64,000 bases of DNA from an uncultured Clostridia bacterium. GTDB lineage: Bacteria > Bacillota > Clostridia > Oscillospirales > Acutalibacteraceae. The notes beneath the pieces were generated by a model. It was not told where the DNA came from. It searched no databases and saw only the letters and a program-made list of their open reading frames with translations. The DNA is taken from positions 1 through 64,000 of the forward strand of contig CALWVE010000031.1 of the NCBI GenBank assembly GCA_944384905.1. Reading direction: 5' to 3'. Positions 32,913 through 41,441 of this stretch are shown here, one piece after another; the first letter of the stretch is position 1, and every line of letters begins with the position of its first letter. The translations under genes and the position numbers were made by a program.

Positions 32913-34154
32913 ATGCAGTTTTCGGAAGATGCAAGTAAAAAGCACCTGAAAGGCCGTTTGGCCGGTTCGCGCCGCGTAAAAGGTGTTTCTATTTTGAATC
33001 TGGCCTTGCCGGTGTTTTCGCTGTTATTTCTGGCTGCAACCATTTTGTATTGGAATACCGCTTCGTTCGGTCTTTCCGTTTATGTTGATGGCGATAAAGT
33101 AGCAACCGTAGAAGACGAAACCGTTTATGGCGAAGCCAACAAGCGCATCAGCGAAATGGTTACGTATGAAGCCGCTGCTGCTTCCGATTATTATCGTACA
33201 CCCAGTTATGAAATCACCCTGACCGATAGTCTGTCCAGCGTGGATTCCGTTATGGAATCGCTGCTTTCTCAGTATGAAGGCGAGCTGACAGAGGCTGTCG
33301 GGCTTTATATTGATGGCCAGCTGTCGGTTGTTGTCGAAGATGAAGAAGAGCTTACTTCTGCATTGGATACGTACAAACTGAACGCCGGTACTGTTTCCGG
33401 CTCGGAAAAAGAATTTGTTCAGGATGTCCGCGTGGTGCCGGGGCTGTATGCCGATGGCTCGGTTGTTTCTCCCAATATGCTTCGTCAGATGCTGACGGGC
33501 GGCGTGCTCGGACTGGATGTTTCCGAAACGGTAACGGATACCCATGTTGAAGAAATTGCCTATAAAACCGAATATACGAAGGATAGCAGCCTGTATGAAG
33601 ATGAATCTGTTGTTACCCGTGAGGGTGTAAACGGTTCTGTTTCCTGCGTGGATCGCGTTACGCTGGTAAACGGCAAGGAAACTTCCCGCGAAGAGATTTC
33701 CCGCGATGTTCTCAAGGAAGCTGTTTCGGAACAAGTCAAGGTTGGAACGAAAGAACGTCCGGCTCCTTCCGGTTCTTTCTGCTGGCCCACGCCTTCTTTG
33801 AATATGATTATGACTTATTTTGAAGAACGCTGGGGCTCATTCCACGGTGCGCTGGATATTTCGGGTCCTTCCGCAGAAGGATCGGATATTCTGGCATCTG
33901 ATTCGGGAACCGTTGTGTGGTCCGGAAACTGCGACGACGGATATGGCAACTACATCATTATCGATCACGGCAATGGATTCCAGACCTGGTATGCACATTG
34001 CAGTGCGCTGTTTGTTTCAGCGGGCGATCAGGTTACCAAGGGTGAAGTGATTGGCCTTGTGGGCAATACGGGTGATTCGTATGGCGCACACCTTCATTTT
34101 GAAATCCGTTTAAACGGAGAGAAAGTTGACCCGCTTCAGTATACTTCTTATTGA
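32913..34154 (+). CDS. M23 family metallopeptidase with G5 domain, membrane-anchored cell-wall hydrolase
   Basis: The 413-residue protein has a basic start, one membrane segment (residues 28-45), a long external stalk, a G5 domain (residues about 205-285, with EEIAYKTEYTKDSSLY and KVGTKE), and a C-terminal M23 endopeptidase that cuts peptide cross-links. Zinc ligands are in FHGALDISG near residue 310 and GAHLHFEIR near 390, and the catalytic His is in TWYAHCSALF. Its promoter carries WalR-type boxes, consistent with a cell-wall hydrolase under the essential WalRK system. AGGAGG precedes the ATG. Confidence 0.93.
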   Translation: MQFSEDASKKHLKGRLAGSRRVKGVSILNLALPVFSLLFLAATILYWNTASFGLSVYVDGDKVATVEDETVYGEANKRISEMVTYEAAAASDYYRTPSYEITLTDSLSSVDSVMESLLSQYEGELTEAVGLYIDGQLSVVVEDEEELTSALDTYKLNAGTVSGSEKEFVQDVRVVPGLYADGSVVSPNMLRQMLTGGVLGLDVSETVTDTHVEEIAYKTEYTKDSSLYEDESVVTREGVNGSVSCVDRVTLVNGKETSREEISRDVLKEAVSEQVKVGTKERPAPSGSFCWPTPSLNMIMTYFEERWGSFHGALDISGPSAEGSDILASDSGTVVWSGNCDDGYGNYIIIDHGNGFQTWYAHCSALFVSAGDQVTKGEVIGLVGNTGDSYGAHLHFEIRLNGEKVDPLQYTSY

Positions 34155-34157
34155 TAA

Positions 34158-34190
34158 AAAATGCCGCGGTAAAATCCGCGGCATTTTATT
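34158..34190. terminator. bidirectional rho-independent terminator
   Basis: AAATGCCGCGG and CCGCGGCATTT form a near-perfect stem with A and T runs, between convergent genes. Confidence 0.9.
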
Positions 34191-34756
34191 TACTTGCTTA
34201 TATGTACGGTCATATGTTCACGCATGCGATCTTCGCCTAAAATGACGCGATAGAGATTCAACATATTCTCGCGGGTGTTGGGGTGATTCTTCCCGCCAAG
34301 CTGCAAAATAGAGAAACGTACGCTAAACAGGGTTACGTCAAAGGGCTGCAAAACCGCGCCGTTTTTGGTGTAGAAACGGATGCGGCGTTCGCGATTGGCC
34401 CGATCTTCCGGATCTTGGGCTGTTTGAACAGCCTCGCATTCAATCAAAATGCCGTGCGGATAGGCTTGCTGCAATACTTCCAGCACACGGCTGCCCCAGC
34501 CTTCGTCCCGATGGCCGCGTACAACGGCCAGATAATCGAGCAAGACTGGGTGTTCGGGTTCTCCCGGTACAGCTGCCAGGCAAGCATAAGCGATCAGGCT
34601 GTCATTGTGGAAAAAGCCTTCCACACGATAAAAGCCTTTTTCACAAGAATCTAAAATCACAGAGAGCGGTTTGAGTTCGCTGGCAGGAAAGTCAATTTGC
34701 ATGTGATTTTCATGAAGCTGAGCGATTTCTTCGCTGTTTAACTTTCTGATTTCCAT
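34190..34756 (-). CDS. GNAT family N-acetyltransferase
   Basis: The 188-residue protein has GNAT features: KPLSVILDSCEKGFYRVEGF, then LLDYLAVVRGHRDEGWGSRVLEVL near residue 75 (acetyl-CoA loop) and RRIRFYTKNGAVLQPFDV near 130. The substrate is unknown. AAAGGAG precedes the ATG at 34756. The divergent radical SAM gene starts only 14 bp away, so its promoter must lie within that gene; TTGACG and TACGAT on the minus strand near 34820-34850 are possible elements. Confidence 0.87.
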   Translation of the reverse strand: MEIRKLNSEEIAQLHENHMQIDFPASELKPLSVILDSCEKGFYRVEGFFHNDSLIAYACLAAVPGEPEHPVLLDYLAVVRGHRDEGWGSRVLEVLQQAYPHGILIECEAVQTAQDPEDRANRERRIRFYTKNGAVLQPFDVTLFSVRFSILQLGGKNHPNTRENMLNLYRVILGEDRMREHMTVHISK

Positions 34757-34770
34757 AGAGGGCTCCTTTT

Positions 34771-35730
34771 ATGCAAAACCTTTTTCAATATTCCGATAAC
34801 AACAAACGTTATCATACTTTATCGTATCATAACCGGAGCCGTGGCGTCAAGCGGGTGAAGGCTGTGCTGAATGCCGGGCTGACCTGCCCCAATCGGGACG
34901 GGAGTCGGGGGAAAGGCGGCTGCCTTTATTGTAGCCGCGGCGGAAGTTATTTTTCCGGTTGTGGCAGTCTGACCGAACAGTTGCTGACCGAACGGGAACG
35001 TATTCATCGTAAAATGCCGGAAGCTTCTCTGGTTGCTTATTTTCAAGCCGGGACAAACACCTATGCGCCCGTATCGAAGCTGCAACAATTTTGGGAGGAA
35101 GCGCTCGCTTGCCCGGATGTTGAGGCTATGGCGATTGCCACACGCGCAGATTGTTTGCCCGATGATGTGTGTGACGCGCTAGCTCAGCTTGCGAACCGCA
35201 TAGAACTTACGGTTGAACTCGGCTTGCAAACGGCGTGGGATTCCACGGCGGAAATCATTGGGCGCGGACATACTTGGGACGAATTTAAAAGTGGTTATTT
35301 TAAATTGAAAGAGTGGGGGATTCGCTGCTGTGTGCATTTAATCAACGGTTTGCCCGGCGAAACACAGCAGGATATGCTGGGAACAGCGCGTTTGCTGGCA
35401 AATTTGCGCCCGGACGCCGTGAAAATCCATTCCCTCCATGTGATGGAAAATACAGAATTGGCAGATTGGTGGCGTGCGGGACGTTACATACCCATTTCAA
35501 GAGAGGATTATGTGTCGGCCGTGGTGGGCCAACTGGAACTTTTACCACCCGAAACCGTAATTGAACGCATAACAGGCGACGCAGACCGTTCGCAGCTGCT
35601 GGCACCGCTGTGGAGCGCGGATAAAAAGAAAGTATTGGCGGCTATCGACCGCCGTTTGGTTGAACGAAATACCTGGCAAGGGCGGCTTTACCGGCCGGAG
35701 TCAGTTCAGAACAAGGATAGCAACGTTTAA
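34771..35730 (+). CDS. TIGR01212 family radical SAM protein (YhcC-like)
   Basis: The 319-residue protein has the radical SAM cluster in a modified spacing, GLTCPNRDGSRGKGGCLYCS near residue 36, where three cysteines bind [4Fe-4S]. Other family marks are FQAGTNTYAPV near 90, ELGLQTAWDSTAE near 150 and HLINGLPGETQQDM near 190. YhcC/TIGR01212 proteins resemble the tRNA/elongator Elp3 group, but the reaction is not established. GAGGG lies 8 nt before the ATG. Its 3' end overlaps the convergent tspO by 30 bp. Confidence 0.92.
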   Translation: MQNLFQYSDNNKRYHTLSYHNRSRGVKRVKAVLNAGLTCPNRDGSRGKGGCLYCSRGGSYFSGCGSLTEQLLTERERIHRKMPEASLVAYFQAGTNTYAPVSKLQQFWEEALACPDVEAMAIATRADCLPDDVCDALAQLANRIELTVELGLQTAWDSTAEIIGRGHTWDEFKSGYFKLKEWGIRCCVHLINGLPGETQQDMLGTARLLANLRPDAVKIHSLHVMENTELADWWRAGRYIPISREDYVSAVVGQLELLPPETVIERITGDADRSQLLAPLWSADKKKVLAAIDRRLVERNTWQGRLYRPESVQNKDSNV

Positions 35731-36165
35731 GATTCCGGCGAAAATCAGCCAAAGTAAATAAGGTAATTGAAGCCAGCCTGCAATCCGGTCGATCTGTGCA
35801 AAAGTCCAGGTCATTGCGGCTGCTAAAATAAACAGTAAAACGATCCAAATAGCGCCCAGCGTGTAAGCGTTCAGACGGAAGAACAGGATGGGCCAAAAGA
35901 AGTTGATGACCAATTGCGCCGCAAAAAGTGTTAGTGCGTTTTCCCGCTGCGGGGATTGGTTTTGCGCTACCCGTGCTGCACCGATTCCCATCAACAGGTA
36001 TAAAATAGACCAAATAATCGGAAAAACGATGGCAGGCGGTGTGAAAACCGGTTTATTGATTTGCTCAAAAGATTCAAAACTGTCACGGATCAGCCAGCCG
36101 GCCACGCCGCCGGTCAACAAGGCTACTGCCGAGAAAAATACATAACTGCGGATTTTTTGTGTCAT
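35701..36165 (-). CDS. TspO/MBR family membrane protein
   Basis: The 154-residue protein has five membrane segments and the TspO pattern: INKPVFTPPAIVFPIIWSIL (residues 37-56), an Asn in LVINFFWPILFF near 87, and a last helix with LPYLLWLIFAGILN. TspO proteins bind porphyrins and other hydrophobic ligands and are linked to stress. The ribosome-binding site AAGGAGG lies in the descending arm of the comM terminator, 8 nt before the ATG. It overlaps the radical SAM gene end by 30 bp. Confidence 0.92.
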   Translation of the reverse strand: MTQKIRSYVFFSAVALLTGGVAGWLIRDSFESFEQINKPVFTPPAIVFPIIWSILYLLMGIGAARVAQNQSPQRENALTLFAAQLVINFFWPILFFRLNAYTLGAIWIVLLFILAAAMTWTFAQIDRIAGWLQLPYLLWLIFAGILNVAILVLN

Positions 36166-36206
36166 AAAAAGCGCCTCCTTGCCAAAAGTATACGGGCAAA
36201 GAGGCG
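36166..36206 (-). terminator. terminator hairpin that contains the tspO ribosome-binding site
   Basis: On the minus strand CGCCTC and TTGCC (36206-36194) pair with GGCAA and GAGGCG (36183-36172), then CTTTTT, then the tspO ATG. The AAGGAGG of tspO is inside the second arm, so the hairpin can both stop comM transcripts and hide the tspO site. Confidence 0.75.
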
Positions 36207-36238
36207 TGATTTATTCAGTTTGGCAAGCTTTTTGCCGA

Positions 36239-37777
36239 TTATAATTCGCGCGTCCAGTATTTTCGATCCAAACTGCGGTACTGAACGGCTTCCGCAACAT
36301 GCGGCGCGCGAATCGTTTCGCTGTGATCCAAATCGGCAATGGTTCGGGCAACTTTTAAAACACGGTCGTAAGCTCGTGCGGAAAGGCCAAAACGTTCAAA
36401 CGCATTTTTCAGCAGAGATTTGGCCGCTTCATCCAAAGGACAATCCTGTTCTAAGCGCGAAGCGGGAATATTGGCGTTGCAGGTAATGGCGGTGCCTTTA
36501 AAACGCTCTTGCTGGATTTTCCGCGCCGCATTGACCCGCTTTTTGATTTCGGCCGAAGTCTCTTCCTGCTTTCGGGATGTCAGCGCATCAAATTCAACGG
36601 GCGGCACTTCTACGTGAATATCCAGCCGATCCAAAAGCGGCCCTGAAACGCGGGAAAGATAGCGATTTACGGCCCCGGGCGAGCAAGTGCAGGGGCGGGT
36701 AGGGTGTCCGAAATAGCCGCACGGACACGGATTCATGGCGGCCACCAGCATAATAGAACAAGGATAGCTTACACTTCCGTTTACACGCGCAATGTTAACC
36801 GTTCCGTCTTCCAGCGGCTGACGCAGAACTTCCATAGCCGAACGCGAAAATTCAGGCAGTTCGTCCAGAAACAATACGCCGTTGTGGGCGAGTGAAACTT
36901 CGCCGGGGCGCGGGATAGAACCGCCGCCGGAAAGGCCGGCTACCGAAATCGTATGATGTGGGGAACGGAACGGCCGGGTTCGGATCAACGCGCCGCCCGC
37001 CGGTAAAATGCCCGCTACAGAATGAATTTTTGTCGTTTCAATTGTTTCTTCAAACGTCATATCGGGCAGAATAGAAGGGATGCGCTTGGCAAGCATGCTT
37101 TTGCCTGAGCCCGGACTGCCAATCAACAGCACATTATGTCCGCCGCTTGCGGCAATTTCCAGGGCGCGTTTGGCTTCTTCCTGACCTTTTACTTCCGAAA
37201 AATCGGGCAGGGAGATAGGGGGAAGGTCCGCGGAAGAGGCAGGCTTGATTGCTTTCGGTGCTTCTTCGCCCCGCAAAATGCGGCAAAGCGAAAGAATGTC
37301 CCGTACGGGAACAACTTGTAAGCCTTCCACCACGGCGGCCTCTTCTGCGTTGGCTTCGGGAACAAAGGCGGTGGAAAAGCCGGCCGCTCTGGCCTGGATG
37401 GCCATGGGCAGCGCGCCGCGCACCGGACGGACTTCTCCCGAAAGCGACAATTCGCCGAAGAAAACGGCGTCATTCGGATTGAAACGGTCGCTCAGCTGAC
37501 GGGATGCATGCGCCAACGCAACAAAAATCGGCAAATCGTAAAGCGGACCCTCTTTCCGTTTGTCAGCCGGCGCAAGATTGACGGTAATCCGGCTGACGGG
37601 GAAATCAAATCCGCAGTTCTTCATGGCGGAACGCACACGATCGCGCGATTCCTTTACGGCCGCATCCGGCAAACCGACAATTTCAAACGCCGGCAATCCG
37701 GATGAAAGCGAGGCTTCCACCTCTACTGCAAACGCATCCAAACCATACAGGCCGATGCTGTAAATTTTTGAAACCAT
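36239..37777 (-). CDS. comM: YifB/ComM family AAA+ ATPase (Mg chelatase-like)
   Basis: The 512-residue protein has an N-terminal ChlI-like domain (GLPAFEIVGLPDAAVKESRD near residue 28), a central AAA+ module with Walker A LIGSPGSGKSMLAKR near 218 and Walker B GVLFLDELPEFSR near 305, a Cys-rich insert (CPCGYFGHPTRPCTCSPG near 355), and a C-terminal Mg chelatase domain. ComM is a helicase that promotes branch migration when transformed DNA is integrated; the role in this organism is inferred from family. A terminator lies between it and tspO. Confidence 0.93.
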   Translation of the reverse strand: MVSKIYSIGLYGLDAFAVEVEASLSSGLPAFEIVGLPDAAVKESRDRVRSAMKNCGFDFPVSRITVNLAPADKRKEGPLYDLPIFVALAHASRQLSDRFNPNDAVFFGELSLSGEVRPVRGALPMAIQARAAGFSTAFVPEANAEEAAVVEGLQVVPVRDILSLCRILRGEEAPKAIKPASSADLPPISLPDFSEVKGQEEAKRALEIAASGGHNVLLIGSPGSGKSMLAKRIPSILPDMTFEETIETTKIHSVAGILPAGGALIRTRPFRSPHHTISVAGLSGGGSIPRPGEVSLAHNGVLFLDELPEFSRSAMEVLRQPLEDGTVNIARVNGSVSYPCSIMLVAAMNPCPCGYFGHPTRPCTCSPGAVNRYLSRVSGPLLDRLDIHVEVPPVEFDALTSRKQEETSAEIKKRVNAARKIQQERFKGTAITCNANIPASRLEQDCPLDEAAKSLLKNAFERFGLSARAYDRVLKVARTIADLDHSETIRAPHVAEAVQYRSLDRKYWTREL

Positions 37778-37979
37778 CTTAAAACCTTTCTGCGGAAATT
37801 GCCGCGGTTTTTCTCTTTCTTTTCATTATAAAGCAGGAAAACCGTATGCGCAATTCCGGTTTTGGAAATTTTTGAATAAAAAATAAGTTGCCATATAAGT
37901 TAATGTGGCAAAAAAGTGAATATTTTGAACAAAAAAATACTTGTCAGATTGAATGTTTTACAGAAAATAGAAAACAAGG

Positions 37980-38008
37980 TTGACAAATCTTTGGAAATCA
38001 GGTAATAT
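37980..38008 (+). promoter_or_regulatory. sigma-A promoter of the sigma factor gene
   Basis: TTGACA at 37980-37985 and TAATAT at 38003-38008 are 17 bp apart, 45 bp before the sigma factor. The rest of the 276-bp gap between comM and this gene is A/T-rich and holds only a TTGCCA-N12-TGGCAA inverted repeat (37888-37911). Confidence 0.75.
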
Positions 38009-38053
38009 GTTGACAAGCTAGAATCTTTCTATAACCAGAGGGTGGTGTGATAC

Positions 38054-38629
38054 CTGGAAATAAGCGAACGCACGGATGAAGAACTGATCCGCCTGATTGC
38101 CCAAAAAAATAACGATGCTTTTGTGGAACTGGCGGCGCGTTATCTGTGGCTCATTCGTGCCAAAGCGCAGCAATGCGAAGTCCCGGCGTTTGATACCGAC
38201 GACTTATCGCAGGAAGGGCTGATCGGGCTTTATGATGCGGCTTTAACGTATAATCCAAACGGAGCCGCTTCGTTTAAGACCTATGCCGGCATTTGTATTT
38301 CCAATCGCATCACGTCTGCTCTGCGTAAACAGACAGGTCTCAAAAACAAACCTCTTAATGATTTTGTCTCGATTTTCGATGATGACAATGCCGCCGGTCT
38401 CCAGACGGGTGATTTGGAATCGACGATTTTGTTCAGGGAAATGATTACAGGTGTGTTGAGCCAGGTTAAACATCTTCTCTCCGAGCAGGAACAAAAGGTT
38501 CTTCGGATGTATCTCGGAGGATATAATAGGAAAGAGATCGCGCAGGCACTTTCTGTATCCCTTAAGTCCGTCGATAACACCATCCGGCGTGTCCGCAGCA
38601 AATTTAAGCATCACCGCTGTGATGTTTAA
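38054..38629 (+). CDS. RNA polymerase sigma-70 family factor, SigH-like, probable CTG start
   Basis: The 191-residue protein has region 2 (DTDDLSQEGLIGLYDAALTY near residue 45, then FKTYAGICISNRI) and region 4 (LSEQEQKVLRMYLGGYNRKEIAQ, then SVKSVDN-type recognition helix KSVDNTIRRVRSKFKHH). The layout resembles SigH/Spo0H, which starts sporulation transcription. No ATG, GTG or TTG exists in frame between the stop at 38048 and GTG 38123, which would remove the conserved N-terminus ISERTDEELIRLIAQ. CTG 38054 lies 8-9 nt after AGAGGGTGG and would restore it. It is read from the promoter at 37980. Confidence 0.85.
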   Translation: MEISERTDEELIRLIAQKNNDAFVELAARYLWLIRAKAQQCEVPAFDTDDLSQEGLIGLYDAALTYNPNGAASFKTYAGICISNRITSALRKQTGLKNKPLNDFVSIFDDDNAAGLQTGDLESTILFREMITGVLSQVKHLLSEQEQKVLRMYLGGYNRKEIAQALSVSLKSVDNTIRRVRSKFKHHRCDV

Positions 38630-38732
38630 ATATATATGCCCCAATAGCTTATTTAGAGCGTTGTTCATCAAAGGTTACGGTCAAAATCCGTAGAAGGGCA
38701 AAATCTTTTTTATCCAAGTGAGGTAAGCAATC

Positions 38733-39008
38733 ATGTACGAAGACAAGACTCTCATCTGCAAAGAGTGCGGCAAGGAATTCGTTTTCACCGCCGGCGAGCA
38801 GGAATTTTATGCTTCCAAGGGCTTTGTAAACGAGCCCCAGAGATGCAAAGCCTGCCGTGACGCCCGCAAGAACGCTGCCCGTCCGGAGCGCGAAATGTAC
38901 ACCGCTGTCTGCGCTTCCTGCGGCAAAGAGGCCAAAGTGCCCTTCAAGCCCCGCGAAGATCGCCCGGTTTATTGCAGTGAGTGCTTCGCCAAGATGAGAC
39001 AGGAGTAA
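38733..39008 (+). CDS. zinc-ribbon domain protein
   Basis: The 91-residue protein has two CxxC pairs in the first half (ICKECGKEF and RCKACRDARKN) and two in the second (VCASCGKEA and YCSECFAKM), forming two zinc ribbons. It also has a basic linker. This two-ribbon form is common in clostridia, with no defined role. GTGAGG precedes the ATG. It follows the sigma factor by 103 bp and is closed by a terminator. Confidence 0.9.
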   Translation: MYEDKTLICKECGKEFVFTAGEQEFYASKGFVNEPQRCKACRDARKNAARPEREMYTAVCASCGKEAKVPFKPREDRPVYCSECFAKMRQE

Positions 39009-39068
39009 TCTCCTATCGGGAAATCTAATTTTGCTCTTTTACGGAAAAGCGCATAAACGGATCTTTGT

Positions 39069-39106
39069 AGCGATACAGCCAACCGGCTGTATCGCTTTTC
39101 CTTTTT
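39069..39106 (+). terminator. rho-independent terminator
   Basis: AGCGATACAGCC (39069-39080) pairs perfectly with GGCTGTATCGCT (39085-39096), followed by TTTCCTTTTTG. Confidence 0.92.
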
Positions 39107-39200
39107 GAAAAACTGTGTTTTTTAAGGTTTTCTGTAAAAGATACACTAAAAAAACGCGGAAGATTTTCCGTTAAACTATTTAAAAATAACGAAATGCCTC

Positions 39201-39229
39201 TTGCACTTCCACCACATGTAGTATATAAT
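39201..39229 (+). promoter_or_regulatory. sigma-A promoter of the uxaC operon, near-leaderless
   Basis: TTGCAC at 39201-39206 and TATAAT at 39224-39229 are 17 bp apart. Transcription should start near 39236, right at the GAGGTGAT ribosome-binding site, leaving a leader of about 14 nt. A CGGAA-gatt-TTCCG inverted repeat (39157-39170) about 30 bp upstream may be an operator. Confidence 0.75.
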
Positions 39230-39249
39230 CTGTGTTGAGGTGATATAAA

Positions 39250-40608
39250 TTGAATACAAATTATCTTATTTCTTCTGTTTCCGGTCAGAAGCTGTATGAC
39301 ACAGTGAAAGACCTGCCGATCATCGATTATCACTGCCATCTTTCTCCGAAAGAAATTTTCGAAGACAAGCTTTTCGACAACATCGGCGAAATGTGGCTGG
39401 GCGGCGACCACTATAAGTGGCGTTTGATGCGTGCCAGCGGCGTTGACGAGGAATACGTAACCGGCAGCGCTTCCTGGAAGGATAAGTTTATCAAATATGC
39501 CGAGTCCATCGAATTTGCTGCGGGCAACCCGCTGTATTACTGGACCAAAATGGAACTCGAGCAGTTCTTTGGCGTAACCGAACAGCTCACGGCTGCCAAT
39601 GCTGAAGAAATCTGGGAAAAGGCAAATGCCGTTATCTGCGAAAAGAAGCTTTCTCCCCGCAAACTGATCCTCGATTCCAAGGTTGAATTTATTGCCACGA
39701 CCGACGATATCTGCGACGATCTTTCCTGGCATGCCAAAATTAAAGATGACCCGACTTTTGCACCGGTTGTTACGCCGTCTTTCCGTTGCGACAACCTGCT
39801 GCTGATTCGTAAGCCGGATTATGCCGATTACGTAAAGAAGCTGTCCGGTGTTGTTGGTTTCGAAATCCAGTCCATGGACGATCTCGAAAAGGCCATCTGC
39901 CAGCGTCTTGATTTCTTCAAGGCCAATGGCTGCATCTTCACCGACGTAGGTATCGAATTCTTCCCGGATCATATCGGCACGAAAGAAGAAGCCGATCAGG
40001 TCTTTAAGGCTGCTCTCAAGGGCGAAGCCGTTTGCAACGAAGCTTATTATGGTTTTCTGGGCTATCTGGATGTTTTCCTGGGCTGTGAATATAAGAAGCG
40101 CGGTCTGACCATGCAGATGCACCTGGCCGTTAAGCGCAATGCCAACAGCGTTTTGGCTGCCAAACTGGGCGCCGATGTGGGTGTGGACTGCGTAGGCGAT
40201 ACGATCAGCGGCAACGCACTGATCAGCATTCTGGATGCGATCAACGTAAAGACCGGTCTGCCCAAGACCATCCTGTACACGCTGAATCCCTCCATGGCAA
40301 CTCAGCTTTCCAGCATTGCCGGCTGCTTCTCCAATGTTATTTTGGGTGCTGCCTGGTGGTTCTGCGATCATGTACGCGGCAACAAGGAACAGATCCGTGT
40401 GATTGCCGAAACGACTACGCTCAACACCTTCCTCGGCATGCTGACCGATAGCCGCAGCTTCCTTTCCTATGCTCGTCACGACTTCTTCCGTCGTCTGCTT
40501 TGCGACGTTGTGGGCGAATGGGTTGACAGAGGCGAATTTACCGCTGAAGCTGCCGAAAAAGTGGTTGCCGGCTGCTGCTATGGCAACGTAAAGAAAATCG
40601 TAGGCTGA
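39250..40608 (+). CDS. uxaC: glucuronate (uronate) isomerase
   Basis: UxaC converts glucuronate to fructuronate and galacturonate to tagaturonate. The 452-residue TIM-barrel metal enzyme has LPIIDYHCHLSPKEI near residue 27, GGDHYKWRLMRASGV near 55, and FCDHVRGNKEQIRVI near 370. The start is TTG 39250 with GAGGTGAT 6 nt upstream. It leads a five-gene island. The usual next steps (uxaB or uxuB, uxuA, kdgK, kdgA) are not beside it. Confidence 0.94.
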   Translation: MNTNYLISSVSGQKLYDTVKDLPIIDYHCHLSPKEIFEDKLFDNIGEMWLGGDHYKWRLMRASGVDEEYVTGSASWKDKFIKYAESIEFAAGNPLYYWTKMELEQFFGVTEQLTAANAEEIWEKANAVICEKKLSPRKLILDSKVEFIATTDDICDDLSWHAKIKDDPTFAPVVTPSFRCDNLLLIRKPDYADYVKKLSGVVGFEIQSMDDLEKAICQRLDFFKANGCIFTDVGIEFFPDHIGTKEEADQVFKAALKGEAVCNEAYYGFLGYLDVFLGCEYKKRGLTMQMHLAVKRNANSVLAAKLGADVGVDCVGDTISGNALISILDAINVKTGLPKTILYTLNPSMATQLSSIAGCFSNVILGAAWWFCDHVRGNKEQIRVIAETTTLNTFLGMLTDSRSFLSYARHDFFRRLLCDVVGEWVDRGEFTAEAAEKVVAGCCYGNVKKIVG

Positions 40609-40646
40609 TTTCATTTGGAGTTGTATTGAAATAGCGAGGTATCACG

Positions 40647-41423
40647 ATGCGATTTGGTTTTTGTTCGGATATAACCAATGCACCGGTTTTGAAGAAAATC
40701 GGCTACAATTACATCGAGTACAGCGTTAAAAATATGGTACAGCTCCCGGAAGAAACATTCCGGGAGCATGTCGCCATGCTTAAAGATCTGAATTTCTTTG
40801 CCGAAACGTTCAACTGTTTTTACAGCGATCAGATTGTAGTGGGGGAAGATATTACCCCGCCGGATATTCTGCGGGAATACACCGTAAGCGCAATGGATCG
40901 CGTTGCTCGTCTGGGCGGAAAAGTCGTGGTGTATGGCAGCAGCCGTGCCCGGAATATTCCGGAAGGCTTTTCCAAGGAACGTGCCTATGAGCAGTTCTGC
41001 CAGGCGGCACGAATGACAGGGGAAGCGGCCGCACCGTACGGCATTACCGTTGTGCTGGAACCGCTGAACATAAAAGAAACGAATTTCTTCCATTTGGTAG
41101 AAGAGGGAATTCAGATCGTTCGGGATGTTAACCATCCCAATGTGCAGCTGCTGGCTGATATGTATCATGTCTGCCAGATGAAAGAAGATTTTGCACAGAT
41201 TGTTTCGGCAGGACAAATGCTTCGGCATGTCCATATTGCCGAGCCGGAAAACCGGACGCCGCCCAGCTTTGAAGATGCATTCGATTATAATTTGTTTGCA
41301 CAGGCACTGCAAAAAGCAGGCTACAATGAGCGGTTAAGTGTGGAACCGACCATCCCGGAGGGTGAGTCGTTAGAACATGCGGCTGAGCGTGTTTTGCCGA
41401 TACTGAAAAAATATTTTTCATAA
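40647..41423 (+). CDS. sugar phosphate isomerase/epimerase family protein (TIM barrel)
   Basis: The 258-residue protein belongs to the AP endonuclease 2-like TIM-barrel family. Typical metal-binding places are TVVLEPLNIKE near residue 135 (Glu), LLADMYHVCQM near 172 (Asp, His), HVHIAEPENR near 195 (His), and LSVEPTIP near 232 (Glu). Members isomerise, epimerise or dehydrate sugars and keto-sugars. The substrate is unknown but should be linked to uxaC and the two dehydrogenases around it. It is 38 bp after uxaC. Confidence 0.88.
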   Translation: MRFGFCSDITNAPVLKKIGYNYIEYSVKNMVQLPEETFREHVAMLKDLNFFAETFNCFYSDQIVVGEDITPPDILREYTVSAMDRVARLGGKVVVYGSSRARNIPEGFSKERAYEQFCQAARMTGEAAAPYGITVVLEPLNIKETNFFHLVEEGIQIVRDVNHPNVQLLADMYHVCQMKEDFAQIVSAGQMLRHVHIAEPENRTPPSFEDAFDYNLFAQALQKAGYNERLSVEPTIPEGESLEHAAERVLPILKKYFS

Positions 41424-41441
41424 TACGAAAGGAATTTTATC

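Noticed and set aside
39025-40614. Long minus-strand frame opposite uxaC
   Set aside because: Shadow of the TTG-started uxaC, which has full family motifs; the minus frame has no translation signal.
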